Of a DNA stretch of 64,000 bases, positions 28,150-38,660 are shown in pieces. Below the pieces are notes generated by a model. It saw only the letters and a list, made by a program, of their open reading frames with translations. It was not told the origin of the DNA and ran no database searches. This DNA is from Bacteroidota bacterium. GTDB taxonomy: Bacteria > Bacteroidota > Bacteroidia > Flavobacteriales_F > PHOS-HE28. Made by a program: the position numbers and the translations under genes. The stretch lies in the NCBI GenBank assembly GCA_014584605.1, contig JACTMO010000075.1, forward strand, positions 50,800-114,799. Reading direction: 5' to 3'. Each line of letters opens with the position of its first letter. The stretch's first letter is position 1.

Positions 28150-30984
28150 ATGGGCAAGTGGTTCAAACGCATCGTCATCGCCGGGGTCGTCCTGGTGGTG
28201 CTCCTGCTCGCCGCCATCCTCCTGGTCCCCGTGCTGTTCAAAGACCGCATCGAGGCCCTGGTGAAGGAACAGGTGAACGCCAACCTCAACGCCACGGTGG
28301 AGTGGGGGGACTGGGACATCACCCTGCTGCGCAGCTTCCCGGACCTCACCGTCGAGCTGTCCGATGTGAAGCTGTGCAACAAGGCCCCCTTCGAAGGGGT
28401 ATGCCTGGCCGACATCGGCTCGCTCACCGCCACGGTGGACATCAACAGCCTCTTCGGCGACAAGGTGGAGATCAAGCGCATCGGGCTGCGGCGCCCGCAC
28501 ATCCATGCCGTGGTGCGCACCGATGGGCGCGCCAACTGGGACATCGCCCTGCCCGACAGCGCCGCAGCGGAGGCTGCGGCCGACACCGGCGGCGGCTTCG
28601 CCATCGGCCTGAGCGACTACTGGATCGAGGACGGCCGGCTGGTCTACGACGACAGCAGCCTCACCTTCCGCATGGACCTGCTGGGCCTGGACCACAAGGG
28701 TTCGGGCGATCTCACCCAGGACCTCTTCACCCTGACCACCACCACGCATGTGGACACGGTGGACCTGCTCTTCGACGGCGTGCGCTATCTGCAGCGGGCC
28801 ACGGCCGACATCAAGGCCGACCTGGACATGGACCTGCCCAACATGAAGTTCACCTTCAAGGAGAACGAAGCCGTCATCAACCGGCTCACCCTGGGCTTCG
28901 ACGGCTGGCTCGCCATGCCGGCGGACGACATCGACATGGACATCACCTGGGCGCTGCGCAAGAACGACCTGGGCGCCCTGCTGTCCATGGTGCCCGCCGC
29001 CTTCGCCAAGGACCTGGAGGGCGTGGACATGAGCGGCAAGGCCACCTTCAGCGGCCATGTGAAGGGCACTTACAACGACAACACCATGCCCGGCTTCGGC
29101 CTGGACATCGCCGTGGAGAACGGGCGCTTCAAGTACCCCGACCTGCCCGAGAGCGTGGAGCGCATCCAGCTGAAGGCCTCCATCGCCAGCCCGCAGGGCC
29201 GCGACCTGGACGGCATGGTGATCGACGTGCCCACCTTCGCCATGCAGGTGGCGGCCAGCCCGGTGAGCGCCCGGCTGCACCTGGAGCGCCCCATGAGCGA
29301 CCCGCGTGTGGACCTGGCCGCGCAGGCCAAGCTCGACCTGGCCGGCCTGAAGCGCGTGGTGCCCATGGAGAAGGGCGACGAGCTGAACGGCAAGCTCGAC
29401 CTGGACGTGAAGGTGAAGGGGGCCGTGAGCGACATCGAGGCGCAGCGCTTCGAGAAGTTCACCGCCGAGGGCAAGGTGCTGCTCAGCGGCATGACCTACC
29501 GCAGCGACTCGCTCCCCTGGCCGGTGGGCATCCACACGCTCGACCTGGCGCTCAGCCCGCGCTCCCTGGCGCTTAACGGTTTCGACGGCACGCTGGGCAA
29601 GAGCGACGTGCGGGCCCGGGGCCGCTTCGACAGCTACCTGCTGTGGTGGCTGAAGGACAGCACCCTCACGGGCACCTTCGAGGTGGCCAGCCGCCGCTTC
29701 GACCTCAACGAGCTCATGGGGCCCGAAGAGCCCGCCACCGCAGCCGGCGCCCCGGCGGACACCGCGGCCATGACCGTCATCGAAGTGCCGGGCAACATCA
29801 ACTTCCGGCTCGCGGCCGAGGCGGGCGAGGTGCTGTACGACGACCTGGTGCTCACCGGCCTCAAGGGCGGGGTGCACATCCACGACCGCCGCGTGGACCT
29901 CAACGACCTGCTGTTCGGCCTCTTCGATGGGCGCGTGGGCCTCAACGGTTCTTACGCCACCCCCGAAAAGGGAACGCCCGTGGCCGAACTGCGCTACGAC
30001 ATCCGCGACATGGACATCGAGAAGACCGTGCAATACGTGGAAACGGTGCAGAAGCTGGCACCGATCGCCAAGACCTGCAAAGGCAGGTACAGCACCACCC
30101 TGCGCATGCGCACCGAGCTGGACGCCGCCATGAGCCCGGTGATGGAGAGCCTCACCGGGCAGGGCACGCTGAGCACGCGCAACGTGCGGGTGGACGGGTT
30201 CCAGCCGCTGGTGGACCTGGCGAAGGCCTTCAAGGTGAGCGGCATCGATAACACCACCCTGCCCAGCGTCGATTTCAGCTACGAGTTCCGCGACGGCAAG
30301 ATGATCACCAAGCCCTTCGATGTGAAGATCGACCGCATCAAGGCCAACGTGGGGGGCAGCACCGCCTTCGCCGACCAGGCCATCGCGTACGACCTGAAGG
30401 CCAAGGTGCCCACCGAGATGTTCGGGGCGCAGGCCAACCAGTTGGTGGCCGGCTGGCTGGGCCAGGCGAACCAGTTGCTGGGCAGCGGGTTCCAGATGCC
30501 TGCCGAGATCGACGTCACCGCCCGGATCACCGGCACGATCAACAAGCCCATCATCAAGCCCGTGTTCGGCAGCGGCGGCAGCGTCACCCAGTCGGTGGTC
30601 GAAGGGGCCAAGCAGGAGCTGAACCAGCAGGTGGGCAAGGCCAAGGAGGAGGCCATCGCGCGGGCCCGCGAGGAGGCCGCCAAGCTGCTGGCCGAAGCGC
30701 AGAAGCAGGCCGACAATCTGAAGGCCACCGCCCGTCGCGAGGCCGCCAACATCAAGGCCCAGGCCTACAAGGCCGCCGACGACGAGCTGGCCAAGGTGAC
30801 CAACCCGCTGGCCAAACTGGCCGCCAAGGCCGTGGCCGACGCCGCCAAGAAGGAGGCCGACAAGCAGGAGCAGAAGGCCATTGCCGAGGCCGACAAGCGT
30901 GCGGACGGCATCGTGGCCGAGGCGCGCAAGCAGGGCGATGCCCTCATCGCGAAGGCCGAGCGGACCGACACCACCATCAAGTAA
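28150..30984 (+). CDS. AsmA-like envelope protein
   Basis: N-terminal TM, NANLNATVEWGDWDITLLRSFPDLTVELSDV, AsmA-like C-terminal region, Ala/Lys-rich coiled coil at the end. Confidence 0.85.
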   Translation: MGKWFKRIVIAGVVLVVLLLAAILLVPVLFKDRIEALVKEQVNANLNATVEWGDWDITLLRSFPDLTVELSDVKLCNKAPFEGVCLADIGSLTATVDINSLFGDKVEIKRIGLRRPHIHAVVRTDGRANWDIALPDSAAAEAAADTGGGFAIGLSDYWIEDGRLVYDDSSLTFRMDLLGLDHKGSGDLTQDLFTLTTTTHVDTVDLLFDGVRYLQRATADIKADLDMDLPNMKFTFKENEAVINRLTLGFDGWLAMPADDIDMDITWALRKNDLGALLSMVPAAFAKDLEGVDMSGKATFSGHVKGTYNDNTMPGFGLDIAVENGRFKYPDLPESVERIQLKASIASPQGRDLDGMVIDVPTFAMQVAASPVSARLHLERPMSDPRVDLAAQAKLDLAGLKRVVPMEKGDELNGKLDLDVKVKGAVSDIEAQRFEKFTAEGKVLLSGMTYRSDSLPWPVGIHTLDLALSPRSLALNGFDGTLGKSDVRARGRFDSYLLWWLKDSTLTGTFEVASRRFDLNELMGPEEPATAAGAPADTAAMTVIEVPGNINFRLAAEAGEVLYDDLVLTGLKGGVHIHDRRVDLNDLLFGLFDGRVGLNGSYATPEKGTPVAELRYDIRDMDIEKTVQYVETVQKLAPIAKTCKGRYSTTLRMRTELDAAMSPVMESLTGQGTLSTRNVRVDGFQPLVDLAKAFKVSGIDNTTLPSVDFSYEFRDGKMITKPFDVKIDRIKANVGGSTAFADQAIAYDLKAKVPTEMFGAQANQLVAGWLGQANQLLGSGFQMPAEIDVTARITGTINKPIIKPVFGSGGSVTQSVVEGAKQELNQQVGKAKEEAIARAREEAAKLLAEAQKQADNLKATARREAANIKAQAYKAADDELAKVTNPLAKLAAKAVADAAKKEADKQEQKAIAEADKRADGIVAEARKQGDALIAKAERTDTTIK

Positions 30985-31028
30985 GGCAAGGGCATGGCCC
31001 TTGCGGTGATATCGCGAACGAGAACCTG

Positions 31029-33092
31029 ATGCACGACGTGACCAAGGCCGTACTGCTGCTGCTTGCGTTGTTCCTCCACGCCCCCCTCGCGGCCCAGGAG
31101 GAGGAGCCCGGACCCTGTGGGCCGCCCACCGACAGGAAGGTGCTGAAACTGCTGGACGAGGCGGCCCGGGCGAAGGATGGCGCCGCGCGCCACCAGAAGC
31201 TGAAGGAGGCGCGGGAGATCGACCCCGACTGCGCCGAGTGCCTCTTCCAGCTCGGCATCTCGGCCTACCGCCGTGCGCGCGAGGGAGGCGCCGACCTCCA
31301 GCCCGCCATCGGCTACCTGGAACGCCTGCAGACCCTCTGTCCCGACCGGCACAGCGACGTGCACTACTACCTCGGGGCCGCGCACTACACCAAGGGGGAA
31401 TACGCCGAGGCCGCCCGCTCCTTCCAGGCCTTCCTGAAGTTCCCCACCGACGATCCCTCCAAGTTCGGCAAGGACCTGGACAAGAAGACCGCCGACGTGG
31501 AGGAACTGATGCCGGAGCTGCAGTTCTACATGGACTTCTACCGGAACACGGCACCGCTGGACCCCAAGCCGCTGCCCAACGTGTGCACTTCGGCGGACGA
31601 GTACCTGCCGATGCTGAGCCCGGACAACGAGCTGCTCTTCTTCACCCGCAAGAGCAAGTACCAGGCGAAGGGCGACCTGGTGGCCACCGACGTGGAGGAG
31701 CTCACCGAGAGCCGGCGCCCGGAAGGGGCCAGGGACCACGACAAGGGGCGCGCCCTGCCCGATCCCTTCAACCTGGGCGACAGCTACGGCGGGGTCACCA
31801 TCAGCGTGAACAACCGCGAGATGTTCGTCACCGTGTGCGGCGCCCCGGATGCGAAGGGCTACCGCAACTGCGACATCCACCGATCGCACTACAACACCCA
31901 CGTGGACTTCGGCACCGGGCAGCAGAAGTGGGAGTGGACCGGGCTGGAGGACCTGGGCCCGGCGGTGAACACGCCCGACGGTTGGGAGAGCCAGCCCACG
32001 CTGAGCGCCGACGGCCGCACGCTGTTCTTCGCCACGGTGCGCCCCGGCAGCAAGGGCACCGACATCTACTGCAGCACCCGCGACGACAAGGGCGTGTGGG
32101 GCCAGTCCCGGCCCGTGCCCGGGCCCATCAACACCGAGGGCGACGAGAAGGCCCCCTTCCTGCACAGCGACAGCCGCACGCTCTACTTCGCCGCCCGCCC
32201 CGCGCAGGATGCCGATGGTGAGGCCGTGGACCAGCGCGGCCACCGGGGCATCGGCGGTTACGACATCTTCTTCAGCCGCATGCGCGACGACGGCAGCTGG
32301 GACACCCCGCGCAACATCGGCAACCCCATCAACACCGAACAGGACGACCACGGCCTGATCGTCAGCGCCGACGGCCGCACCGCCCTCTTCGCCAGCAGTC
32401 GCTTCCGCGGCGTCGGCGGGCTCGACATCTACGGCTTCGCCCTGCCCAAGGACGCACGTCCCGAGGACATCCTCATCGTGAAGGGCGAGGTGCGCGACGA
32501 CAACGGGCAGATCGTGCCCGATGCCAGGGTGGAGATCACCTACATGGACACCCGCCGCACCGAGGTGCTGCAGGTGGACCCCACCGACGGGCGCTACGCC
32601 ACCGTGGTGAACCTCCGCAAGGGCGCCGATGTGGTCATGACCGTCACCAAGAAGGACCACGTGTTCGATTCACGGGCCTTCAGCCTGGCCGACACCGTGC
32701 GCGGCGCCACCGCCGAGGTGGACATGACCGTGCAACGCATCGCCGTGGGCCGCAGCTACAAGGTGAACGACATCAACTACGCCACCAACTCGGCCGAGAT
32801 CACCAAGGCCAGCGAGCTCATCCTCGACCAGCTCATCGGCTTCCTGAAGGACAACCCCACGGTGCGCATCCGCATCGAGGGCCACACCGACAACGTGGGC
32901 AGCGACGCGGACAACCTCGCCCTCAGCAACGACCGGGCCTTCACCGTGATGGGCTACCTCCAGGGCAAGGGCATCGCCGCCAACCGCCTGGCCTTCCAGG
33001 GCCACGGGGCTTCCCGACCGGTGGTCTCCAACGACACGGCCGAGGGCCGCGCACGGAACCGGCGCACCGAGTTCGTGATCGTGGGGCGCTGA
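31029..33092 (+). CDS. OmpA family protein with TPR and PD40 repeats
   Basis: TPR-like N-terminus, ESQPTLSADGRTLFFAT PD40-like repeats, C-terminal RIRIEGHTDNVGSDADNLALSNDRA...RNRRTEFVIV. Confidence 0.92.
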   Translation: MHDVTKAVLLLLALFLHAPLAAQEEEPGPCGPPTDRKVLKLLDEAARAKDGAARHQKLKEAREIDPDCAECLFQLGISAYRRAREGGADLQPAIGYLERLQTLCPDRHSDVHYYLGAAHYTKGEYAEAARSFQAFLKFPTDDPSKFGKDLDKKTADVEELMPELQFYMDFYRNTAPLDPKPLPNVCTSADEYLPMLSPDNELLFFTRKSKYQAKGDLVATDVEELTESRRPEGARDHDKGRALPDPFNLGDSYGGVTISVNNREMFVTVCGAPDAKGYRNCDIHRSHYNTHVDFGTGQQKWEWTGLEDLGPAVNTPDGWESQPTLSADGRTLFFATVRPGSKGTDIYCSTRDDKGVWGQSRPVPGPINTEGDEKAPFLHSDSRTLYFAARPAQDADGEAVDQRGHRGIGGYDIFFSRMRDDGSWDTPRNIGNPINTEQDDHGLIVSADGRTALFASSRFRGVGGLDIYGFALPKDARPEDILIVKGEVRDDNGQIVPDARVEITYMDTRRTEVLQVDPTDGRYATVVNLRKGADVVMTVTKKDHVFDSRAFSLADTVRGATAEVDMTVQRIAVGRSYKVNDINYATNSAEITKASELILDQLIGFLKDNPTVRIRIEGHTDNVGSDADNLALSNDRAFTVMGYLQGKGIAANRLAFQGHGASRPVVSNDTAEGRARNRRTEFVIVGR

Positions 33093-33145
33093 CGATCGTC
33101 AGTTATTGTTGATAACGGATACTTTTGTTGATAACTATTGCTGAC

Positions 33146-35233
33146 ATGCGCCTCCTCCTCGGGGTGGTCCCGGTCCTGTTCGCCTTCAGCATCCAAGCCC
33201 AGATGGCCCATGGTGGCGCGCCGGTGGGGTGGGGAACCCCGGGCGGCCACGGCATGGCGCCGCCCGCCGTGCTGCTGTCGCCCCTGGACCGCGCACAACT
33301 GCTGGCGCAAGATGCCGACAGCGGGGCCGCCAGCTTCCGGTACGGGGTGCAACGCTCGGTGACCGCCAACGTCGTGGCCCAGGGACAATGGACCGCCACG
33401 GACGACGACCGCAGGGTGTGCCGATTGATGATCGAGAGCCCCGGCGCGGTGATGCTCAGCGTGCAGTTCACCGTGTTCGACCTGGCCCCCGAGGCGCGGG
33501 TCTACCTCTACGACCGCCATCGACAGCGCTATCTCGGGGGCTTCACCGAGCAGAACGAGCGGCCGGACGGGACGCTGGCCACGGCGGTGCTGCCCGGGGA
33601 TGCGGTGCTGATCGAACTGGTGGAGCCGGACTCCGCGCATGGCCCGTCGCAGCTCGAGGTGGGCAGCATCACCCACGGGTTCCGCGACGTGTTCGACTTC
33701 GGCGGGCAGGGCCTGCTGCGCGATTACGATCCGGGCTTCCAGAGCGCGCCGTGCAACATCAACGTCGCCTGTCCCGAAGCGGCGGGCTGGGAGGAGCAGA
33801 TCCGTTCGGTGGCCATGTTCCTGCGCCCCGACGGCAACGGATGCACCGGCTCGCTGGTCAACAGCACGGCGCAACCGGGCCAGCCCTACTTCTACTTCGC
33901 CAACCACTGCCTGGTGCCCGCCACCATCGGCCAGTGGGTCTTCTACTTCAACTACGTATCGCCCGGATGCGTCGGCACCGTGGGCAACACCTCCCAGACG
34001 GTCACCGGCGGTGTGCTGCGCGCGGCCTATTACTACGACGACTTCGCCCTGCTGGAGCTGCTGGACGATCCGCCCCCAGCCTACGGGGTGTTCTATGCCG
34101 GCTGGGACCGCAGCGGGGCGGTGCCGCAATCCAGCACCATGGTCCACCACCCGAACTACGACGTCAAGAAGATCAGCCTCAACGACGACCCCTGCACCAG
34201 CTACCAGGATGCCAACGGCATCAACCTGTGGCGTAGTGAATGGGACCAGGGGGTGACGCAGGCGGTGAGCAGCGGTGCGCCGCTCTTCGACCAGAACAAG
34301 CGGGTGGTGGGCCACATGACCGAAGGGACGTACAGCTGCACGGACCCGGCACAGAACTGGGCCGGTGCGGCCAAGTTCAGCGCCAGCTGGGACGGGGCCT
34401 CCGCCTCCACGCGGCTGCGCGACTGGCTGGACCCCGCCAACAGCACGGTGGTCCTCGACGGCTTCGATCCGCTCGGCACGCCGCCGGGTGCGCTGCCCGT
34501 GCGGCTGAAGGTCCATCTGCAGGGGCCGTACAACAGCGTGTCCATGAACATGAACGGCACGCTGCGCGCCAACGGCCTGGTGCCCCTCACCGAACCCTAC
34601 ACCGCACTGGGTTATCCCCATGTGGGCGGCGGTGGGGGAGAGAGCTGCACGCAGGCCGTGCTCAACGTCACGGGGGCCGCCTCGGTGGTGGACTGGGTGG
34701 TGCTGGAGCTGCGCGACAAGAACGATCCCGGGCAGGTGCTCGCCACCCGCAGTGCCCTGCTGCTGCGCAACGGTGCCGTGGTGGGCGTCGATGGCAGCAG
34801 CGACCCGACCTTCCAGGTGGCGGCGGACGACTACTACATCGCGGTCCGGCATCGCAACCACCTGGGCATCATGACGCAGAACCCGCAACCGCTGGGGGCC
34901 ACCGCGGTGCTGCGCGACCTCACGGACGGCTCGGTGCCGCTGTACGGTGGTGCGAGCGCCGCGGTGAACGTCAACGGCATACGGCTGATGCCCGCCGGGG
35001 ACGCCACGCGCAACGGCCAGGTGAAGTACGCGGGCACCGCCAACGACCGCGACCCGGTGCTCACGCGCATCGGCGGCACGGTGCCCACGGCCACGGCGTC
35101 GGGCTACCATCCCGAGGACCTGAACATGGACGGCACGGTGAAGTACAGCGGCGGCTTCAACGACCGCGACGTGGTGCTGCAGGCGGTGGGGGGCACCACG
35201 CCCACCGGGGTGCGCAACGCTCAGTTGCCCTGA
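33146..35233 (+). CDS. Secreted lysyl-endopeptidase-like serine protease with dockerin-like C-terminal module
   Basis: YFYFANHCLV (His), DDFALLELLDDPP (Asp), VSSGAPLFDQNKRVVGHM (Ser); C-terminal GQVKYAGTANDRDPVL / GTVKYSGGFNDRDVVL repeats. Confidence 0.85.
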   Translation: MRLLLGVVPVLFAFSIQAQMAHGGAPVGWGTPGGHGMAPPAVLLSPLDRAQLLAQDADSGAASFRYGVQRSVTANVVAQGQWTATDDDRRVCRLMIESPGAVMLSVQFTVFDLAPEARVYLYDRHRQRYLGGFTEQNERPDGTLATAVLPGDAVLIELVEPDSAHGPSQLEVGSITHGFRDVFDFGGQGLLRDYDPGFQSAPCNINVACPEAAGWEEQIRSVAMFLRPDGNGCTGSLVNSTAQPGQPYFYFANHCLVPATIGQWVFYFNYVSPGCVGTVGNTSQTVTGGVLRAAYYYDDFALLELLDDPPPAYGVFYAGWDRSGAVPQSSTMVHHPNYDVKKISLNDDPCTSYQDANGINLWRSEWDQGVTQAVSSGAPLFDQNKRVVGHMTEGTYSCTDPAQNWAGAAKFSASWDGASASTRLRDWLDPANSTVVLDGFDPLGTPPGALPVRLKVHLQGPYNSVSMNMNGTLRANGLVPLTEPYTALGYPHVGGGGGESCTQAVLNVTGAASVVDWVVLELRDKNDPGQVLATRSALLLRNGAVVGVDGSSDPTFQVAADDYYIAVRHRNHLGIMTQNPQPLGATAVLRDLTDGSVPLYGGASAAVNVNGIRLMPAGDATRNGQVKYAGTANDRDPVLTRIGGTVPTATASGYHPEDLNMDGTVKYSGGFNDRDVVLQAVGGTTPTGVRNAQLP

Positions 35234-35979
35234 TCGTTGAGCCGCTCCTCGTTGCGGCGCATGCGCAGGTTGAGACCCTCGACCAGGATGCTGAAGGCCA
35301 TGGCGACGTAGATGAAGGCCTTGTTGATGTGCCCGCCGGTACCTTCGATCAGCAGGGCCACGCCGATCATCACCAGGAAGGCCAGGGCCAGCACCTTCAC
35401 CGTGCCGTACTTGTTCACGAAGGCGCTGATGGCGTCGCTGGCCACCAGCATGATGAACACCGCCGCGATCACCGCCAGCACCATGATGAGGATCTCGTTG
35501 CTCATGCCCACGGCGGTGATCACGCTGTCCAGCGAGAACACGATGTCGATCAGCACGATCTGCGCGATGATGCCGGCCATGCCGACCTTCTTCCGCTTGC
35601 CGCCCTCCTTCTCCCGCTTGTGCTCCACCTTGGCGTGGATCTCCACGGTGGCCTTGTAGATCAGGAAGAGGCCGCCCAGGATCAGCACCAGGTCCCGGCC
35701 GCTCACGCTGTGGTCCATCACGGCGAAGAGCGGTTCCTTCAGGCTCATCACCCAGCTGAGGCTCAGCAGCAGCAGCACGCGGGTGATCATGGCCAGCGCC
35801 AGGCCGAGGCGGCGGGCCCGTCGTTGTTCCTCCTTGGTGGACAGTTCGCCGCTGAGGATGGAGATGATGATGATGTTGTCGATGCCCAGCACGATCTCCA
35901 TGACCGTGAGCCAGAGCAGGGCGATGAGGCCGTGGGCGGTGAACAGGACGGAGAAGTCGAGCTGGGCAGGGTCGATCAT
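35221..35979 (-). CDS. TerC family integral membrane protein
   Basis: TVMEIVLGIDNIIIISIL, VLIDIVFSLDSVITAVGM. Confidence 0.95.
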   Translation of the reverse strand: MIDPAQLDFSVLFTAHGLIALLWLTVMEIVLGIDNIIIISILSGELSTKEEQRRARRLGLALAMITRVLLLLSLSWVMSLKEPLFAVMDHSVSGRDLVLILGGLFLIYKATVEIHAKVEHKREKEGGKRKKVGMAGIIAQIVLIDIVFSLDSVITAVGMSNEILIMVLAVIAAVFIMLVASDAISAFVNKYGTVKVLALAFLVMIGVALLIEGTGGHINKAFIYVAMAFSILVEGLNLRMRRNEERLNDQGN

Positions 35980-36013
35980 GGCTGTGAAAGCGGGGGCGAA
36001 GATACCCGGTGGC

Positions 36014-37516
36014 TTAGTGCCGCACGGTGCGTAGCACGGTGATGGTCTCGTTGCGGTTCACCGGGTTCAGCCAGTGCACCACGCGGTCCACCAGGCCCGG
36101 CCGGGCCACGGCCACCACCTCAAGGGGGCCCAGCAGGGCGGTCATGCGGGCCATGCGGGCCACCAGGTCCTCCTGCCCGATGAAGAGCACGGCATCAGGC
36201 CGTCGGTCGGCCGGCAGCCGGGCGATGGTGGCCGCCAGGTCGGTCGAGGGGTCGGCGTACGGCAGCTGGGTGGCCTCCCAGCTCCCCAGGTAGTACATCG
36301 GCATCCAGGGCGGGTCCCGCTCCACCGTGTCGTCCACCACGAAGCCGTGCACGGTCGGCCCCTCCCGTAGGGCCAGCATGGCCTCCACACGGCTGCGTTT
36401 GCTGTAGGTGAAGGTGATGGGCAGCAGCAGCAGCAGGTTCAGGGCCCAGGTGAAGCGCATCACCCCGCGCCACGTTCCGGCATGGGCCTGCCACCAGCGC
36501 GAGCCCGCCCGGAAGACCTCCCACGAGGTGTGGCCCAGTACGAAGGCCAGCGGTACGATGGGCAGCAGGAAACGCTCCTGCTTGTTGGGGAACCAGGAAT
36601 GGATGGCCAGGAAGAGCATGACCGGCAGCCAGAGCAGCCAGGGCTGGGGCCGGCGGAACAGGCCGAACAGCACGGCCAGGCTGAAGGGCGGCAGCAGGAG
36701 GCCCCCCAGCAGCAGCAGGTAATTGTACCAGGGCTGGTCGAAGTAGGTGGTGCTGTGGTCCAGGTTGTAGCGCACGTACTCGGTCAGCTCGGCGAAGGGC
36801 CTTCCCCAGAGGAAGAGGTCGATGCCGCCCTGCAGCACCACCAGCGGAAGCAGCACGCCCGCACCGTAGCGCAGCACGTCGCCCCAGCGCCGCTGCGCCA
36901 GCAGCACCAGGCCCGGCCCGGCGGCGAAGAAGATGGTCTGGAAGCGGATGTTGATGGCCAGCCCCGCCCACACACCGGCCAGCAGCACGGCACGCGGACC
37001 GGGGCGGCCCTCCCGCACCAGCTCCCACGCGGCCAGCATCAGCAGGGGCATGGAGACCACCTCCACCAGGTTGCGCACGGCCAGGAAGGGCATGAAGTGG
37101 AAGAGGGCGAGGAAGAGGCCGGTGTTCCAGGCCACCTGGGCATCGCCAAGCCGCCGGGCGATGCGGTATCCGGTGCGCACCATCACCAGGCTCCACAGCG
37201 CGTGCAGCAGGCGCACCAGCACCAGGTTGACCTCGGGGTCGTGGGCACCGATGGCGGCCAGGGCGCGGAACAACAGGAAGTGCAGCCCGACGTACACGAA
37301 GCTGTGGCCGCTGGGCGTGGCGTCGGGCCCCTGGTTCCACGGCAGCCACGCGTTGTAGTCGGCGCCGTCCACCCAGCTGCGCGCGGCCTCGATCACCAGG
37401 AAGTGGTCGTCGTGGGCGAAATAGCCGGCGCTGAAGAAGGCGGCCAGCAGGCGGGGGATCAGCGCGATGAGCGTGAGGGCCGTGAGCGGGTCGCGCCGCA
37501 GGGTCGCCAGGTCCAT
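36014..37516 (-). CDS. ArnT/GT39-like membrane glycosyltransferase
   Basis: Multi-[21 protein letters not shown], ...[22 protein letters not shown]. Confidence 0.75.
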   Translation of the reverse strand: MDLATLRRDPLTALTLIALIPRLLAAFFSAGYFAHDDHFLVIEAARSWVDGADYNAWLPWNQGPDATPSGHSFVYVGLHFLLFRALAAIGAHDPEVNLVLVRLLHALWSLVMVRTGYRIARRLGDAQVAWNTGLFLALFHFMPFLAVRNLVEVVSMPLLMLAAWELVREGRPGPRAVLLAGVWAGLAINIRFQTIFFAAGPGLVLLAQRRWGDVLRYGAGVLLPLVVLQGGIDLFLWGRPFAELTEYVRYNLDHSTTYFDQPWYNYLLLLGGLLLPPFSLAVLFGLFRRPQPWLLWLPVMLFLAIHSWFPNKQERFLLPIVPLAFVLGHTSWEVFRAGSRWWQAHAGTWRGVMRFTWALNLLLLLPITFTYSKRSRVEAMLALREGPTVHGFVVDDTVERDPPWMPMYYLGSWEATQLPYADPSTDLAATIARLPADRRPDAVLFIGQEDLVARMARMTALLGPLEVVAVARPGLVDRVVHWLNPVNRNETITVLRTVRH

Positions 37517-37611
37517 CGGGCCCAAGGTACGGCCGTGCACCCCGCCCCATTTTTCGGGTCGCGATCCGCCGTGCGCCAGGGCCGCTCATAGCTTTGGCGC
37601 ACTGCCCGACC

Positions 37612-38484
37612 ATGAACATCGTCATCCTCTCGCGCGACGGCAGGCTCTACTCCACCCGTCGGCTGGTGGAGGCCTGCGAGAAGCGGGGCCACAGCGCCCG
37701 TGTGGTCAACCATGTGAAGTGCGACATCCTCATCGAGCGGCGCAATCCGCAGGTGATCTATGGCGGGCAGCCGCTCACCGAGGTGGACGCCATCATCCCG
37801 CGGATAGGGGCCAGCGTCACCTTCTACGGCACGGCCGTGGTGCGCCAGTTCGAGATGATGAAGGTGTTCACCACCACCGAGAGCCAGGCCCTGGTGCGCA
37901 GCCGCGACAAGCTGCGCAGCATGCAGATCCTCACCCGCAGCGGGGTGGGCATCCCCAAGACGGTGTTCACCAACTACAGCAAGGACGTGGGCAGCATCGT
38001 GGACGGCGTGGGCGGGGCGCCCTGCATCATCAAACTGCTGGAAGGCACCCAGGGGCTGGGCGTGGTGCTGGCCGAGACCAAGAAGGCGGCCGTGGCCGTC
38101 TGCGAGGCCTTCAACAGCTTGAAGGCGCGTGTCATCGTGCAGGAGTTCATCAAGGAGAGCCGCGGCATCGACATCCGGGCCTTCGTGGTGGACGGCCGCG
38201 TGGTGGGCGCCATGAAGCGCACCGGCAAGGAGGGCGAGTTCCGCAGCAATCTGCACCGCGGGGGCACCGCACAGCTCATCGAGCTCACCCACGAGGAGGA
38301 GGTCACCGCCATCAAGGCGGCCAAGGCGCTGGGCCTGCATGTGGCCGGGGTGGACATGCTGCAGAGCGACCGCGGCCCGCTGGTGATCGAAGTGAACAGC
38401 TCGCCTGGCCTGGAAGGCATCGAGGCGGCCACGGGCAAGGACATCGCCGGGGAGATCGTGAAGTTCATCGAGCGGCACGTATAG
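37612..38484 (+). CDS. rimK: RimK family alpha-L-glutamate ligase
   Basis: [70 protein letters not shown]. Confidence 0.95.
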   Translation: MNIVILSRDGRLYSTRRLVEACEKRGHSARVVNHVKCDILIERRNPQVIYGGQPLTEVDAIIPRIGASVTFYGTAVVRQFEMMKVFTTTESQALVRSRDKLRSMQILTRSGVGIPKTVFTNYSKDVGSIVDGVGGAPCIIKLLEGTQGLGVVLAETKKAAVAVCEAFNSLKARVIVQEFIKESRGIDIRAFVVDGRVVGAMKRTGKEGEFRSNLHRGGTAQLIELTHEEEVTAIKAAKALGLHVAGVDMLQSDRGPLVIEVNSSPGLEGIEAATGKDIAGEIVKFIERHV

Positions 38485-38647
38485 TGTGGTGGCCCCTAAG
38501 TTGTTTAACTGAAGATCTGCCCCTATTTCGTCTTCATGCAAGGCGGAACATGCGCGGCGTAGCGGGCGCTACGGCGAAATGTTCCAACGCGGCAGCAAGG
38601 CGAAAGAGGGGCGGAGATGGTTAATGAACTTAGGGGCCACTACACTA
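38482..38647 (+). repeat. 166-bp near-palindromic intergenic element, copy 2
   Basis: TAGTGTGGTGGCCCCTAAGTT...AACTTAGGGGCCACTACACTA; its first TAG is the rimK stop codon. Confidence 0.92.
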
Positions 38648-38660
38648 GGCCGCCCGCACC

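Noticed and set aside
28132-31554. 1140-aa minus-strand ORF opposite the AsmA-like gene
   Set aside because: His/Gly/Val/Ala-rich translation with no recognisable motifs; antisense shadow ORF produced by high-GC codon usage of the real plus-strand gene
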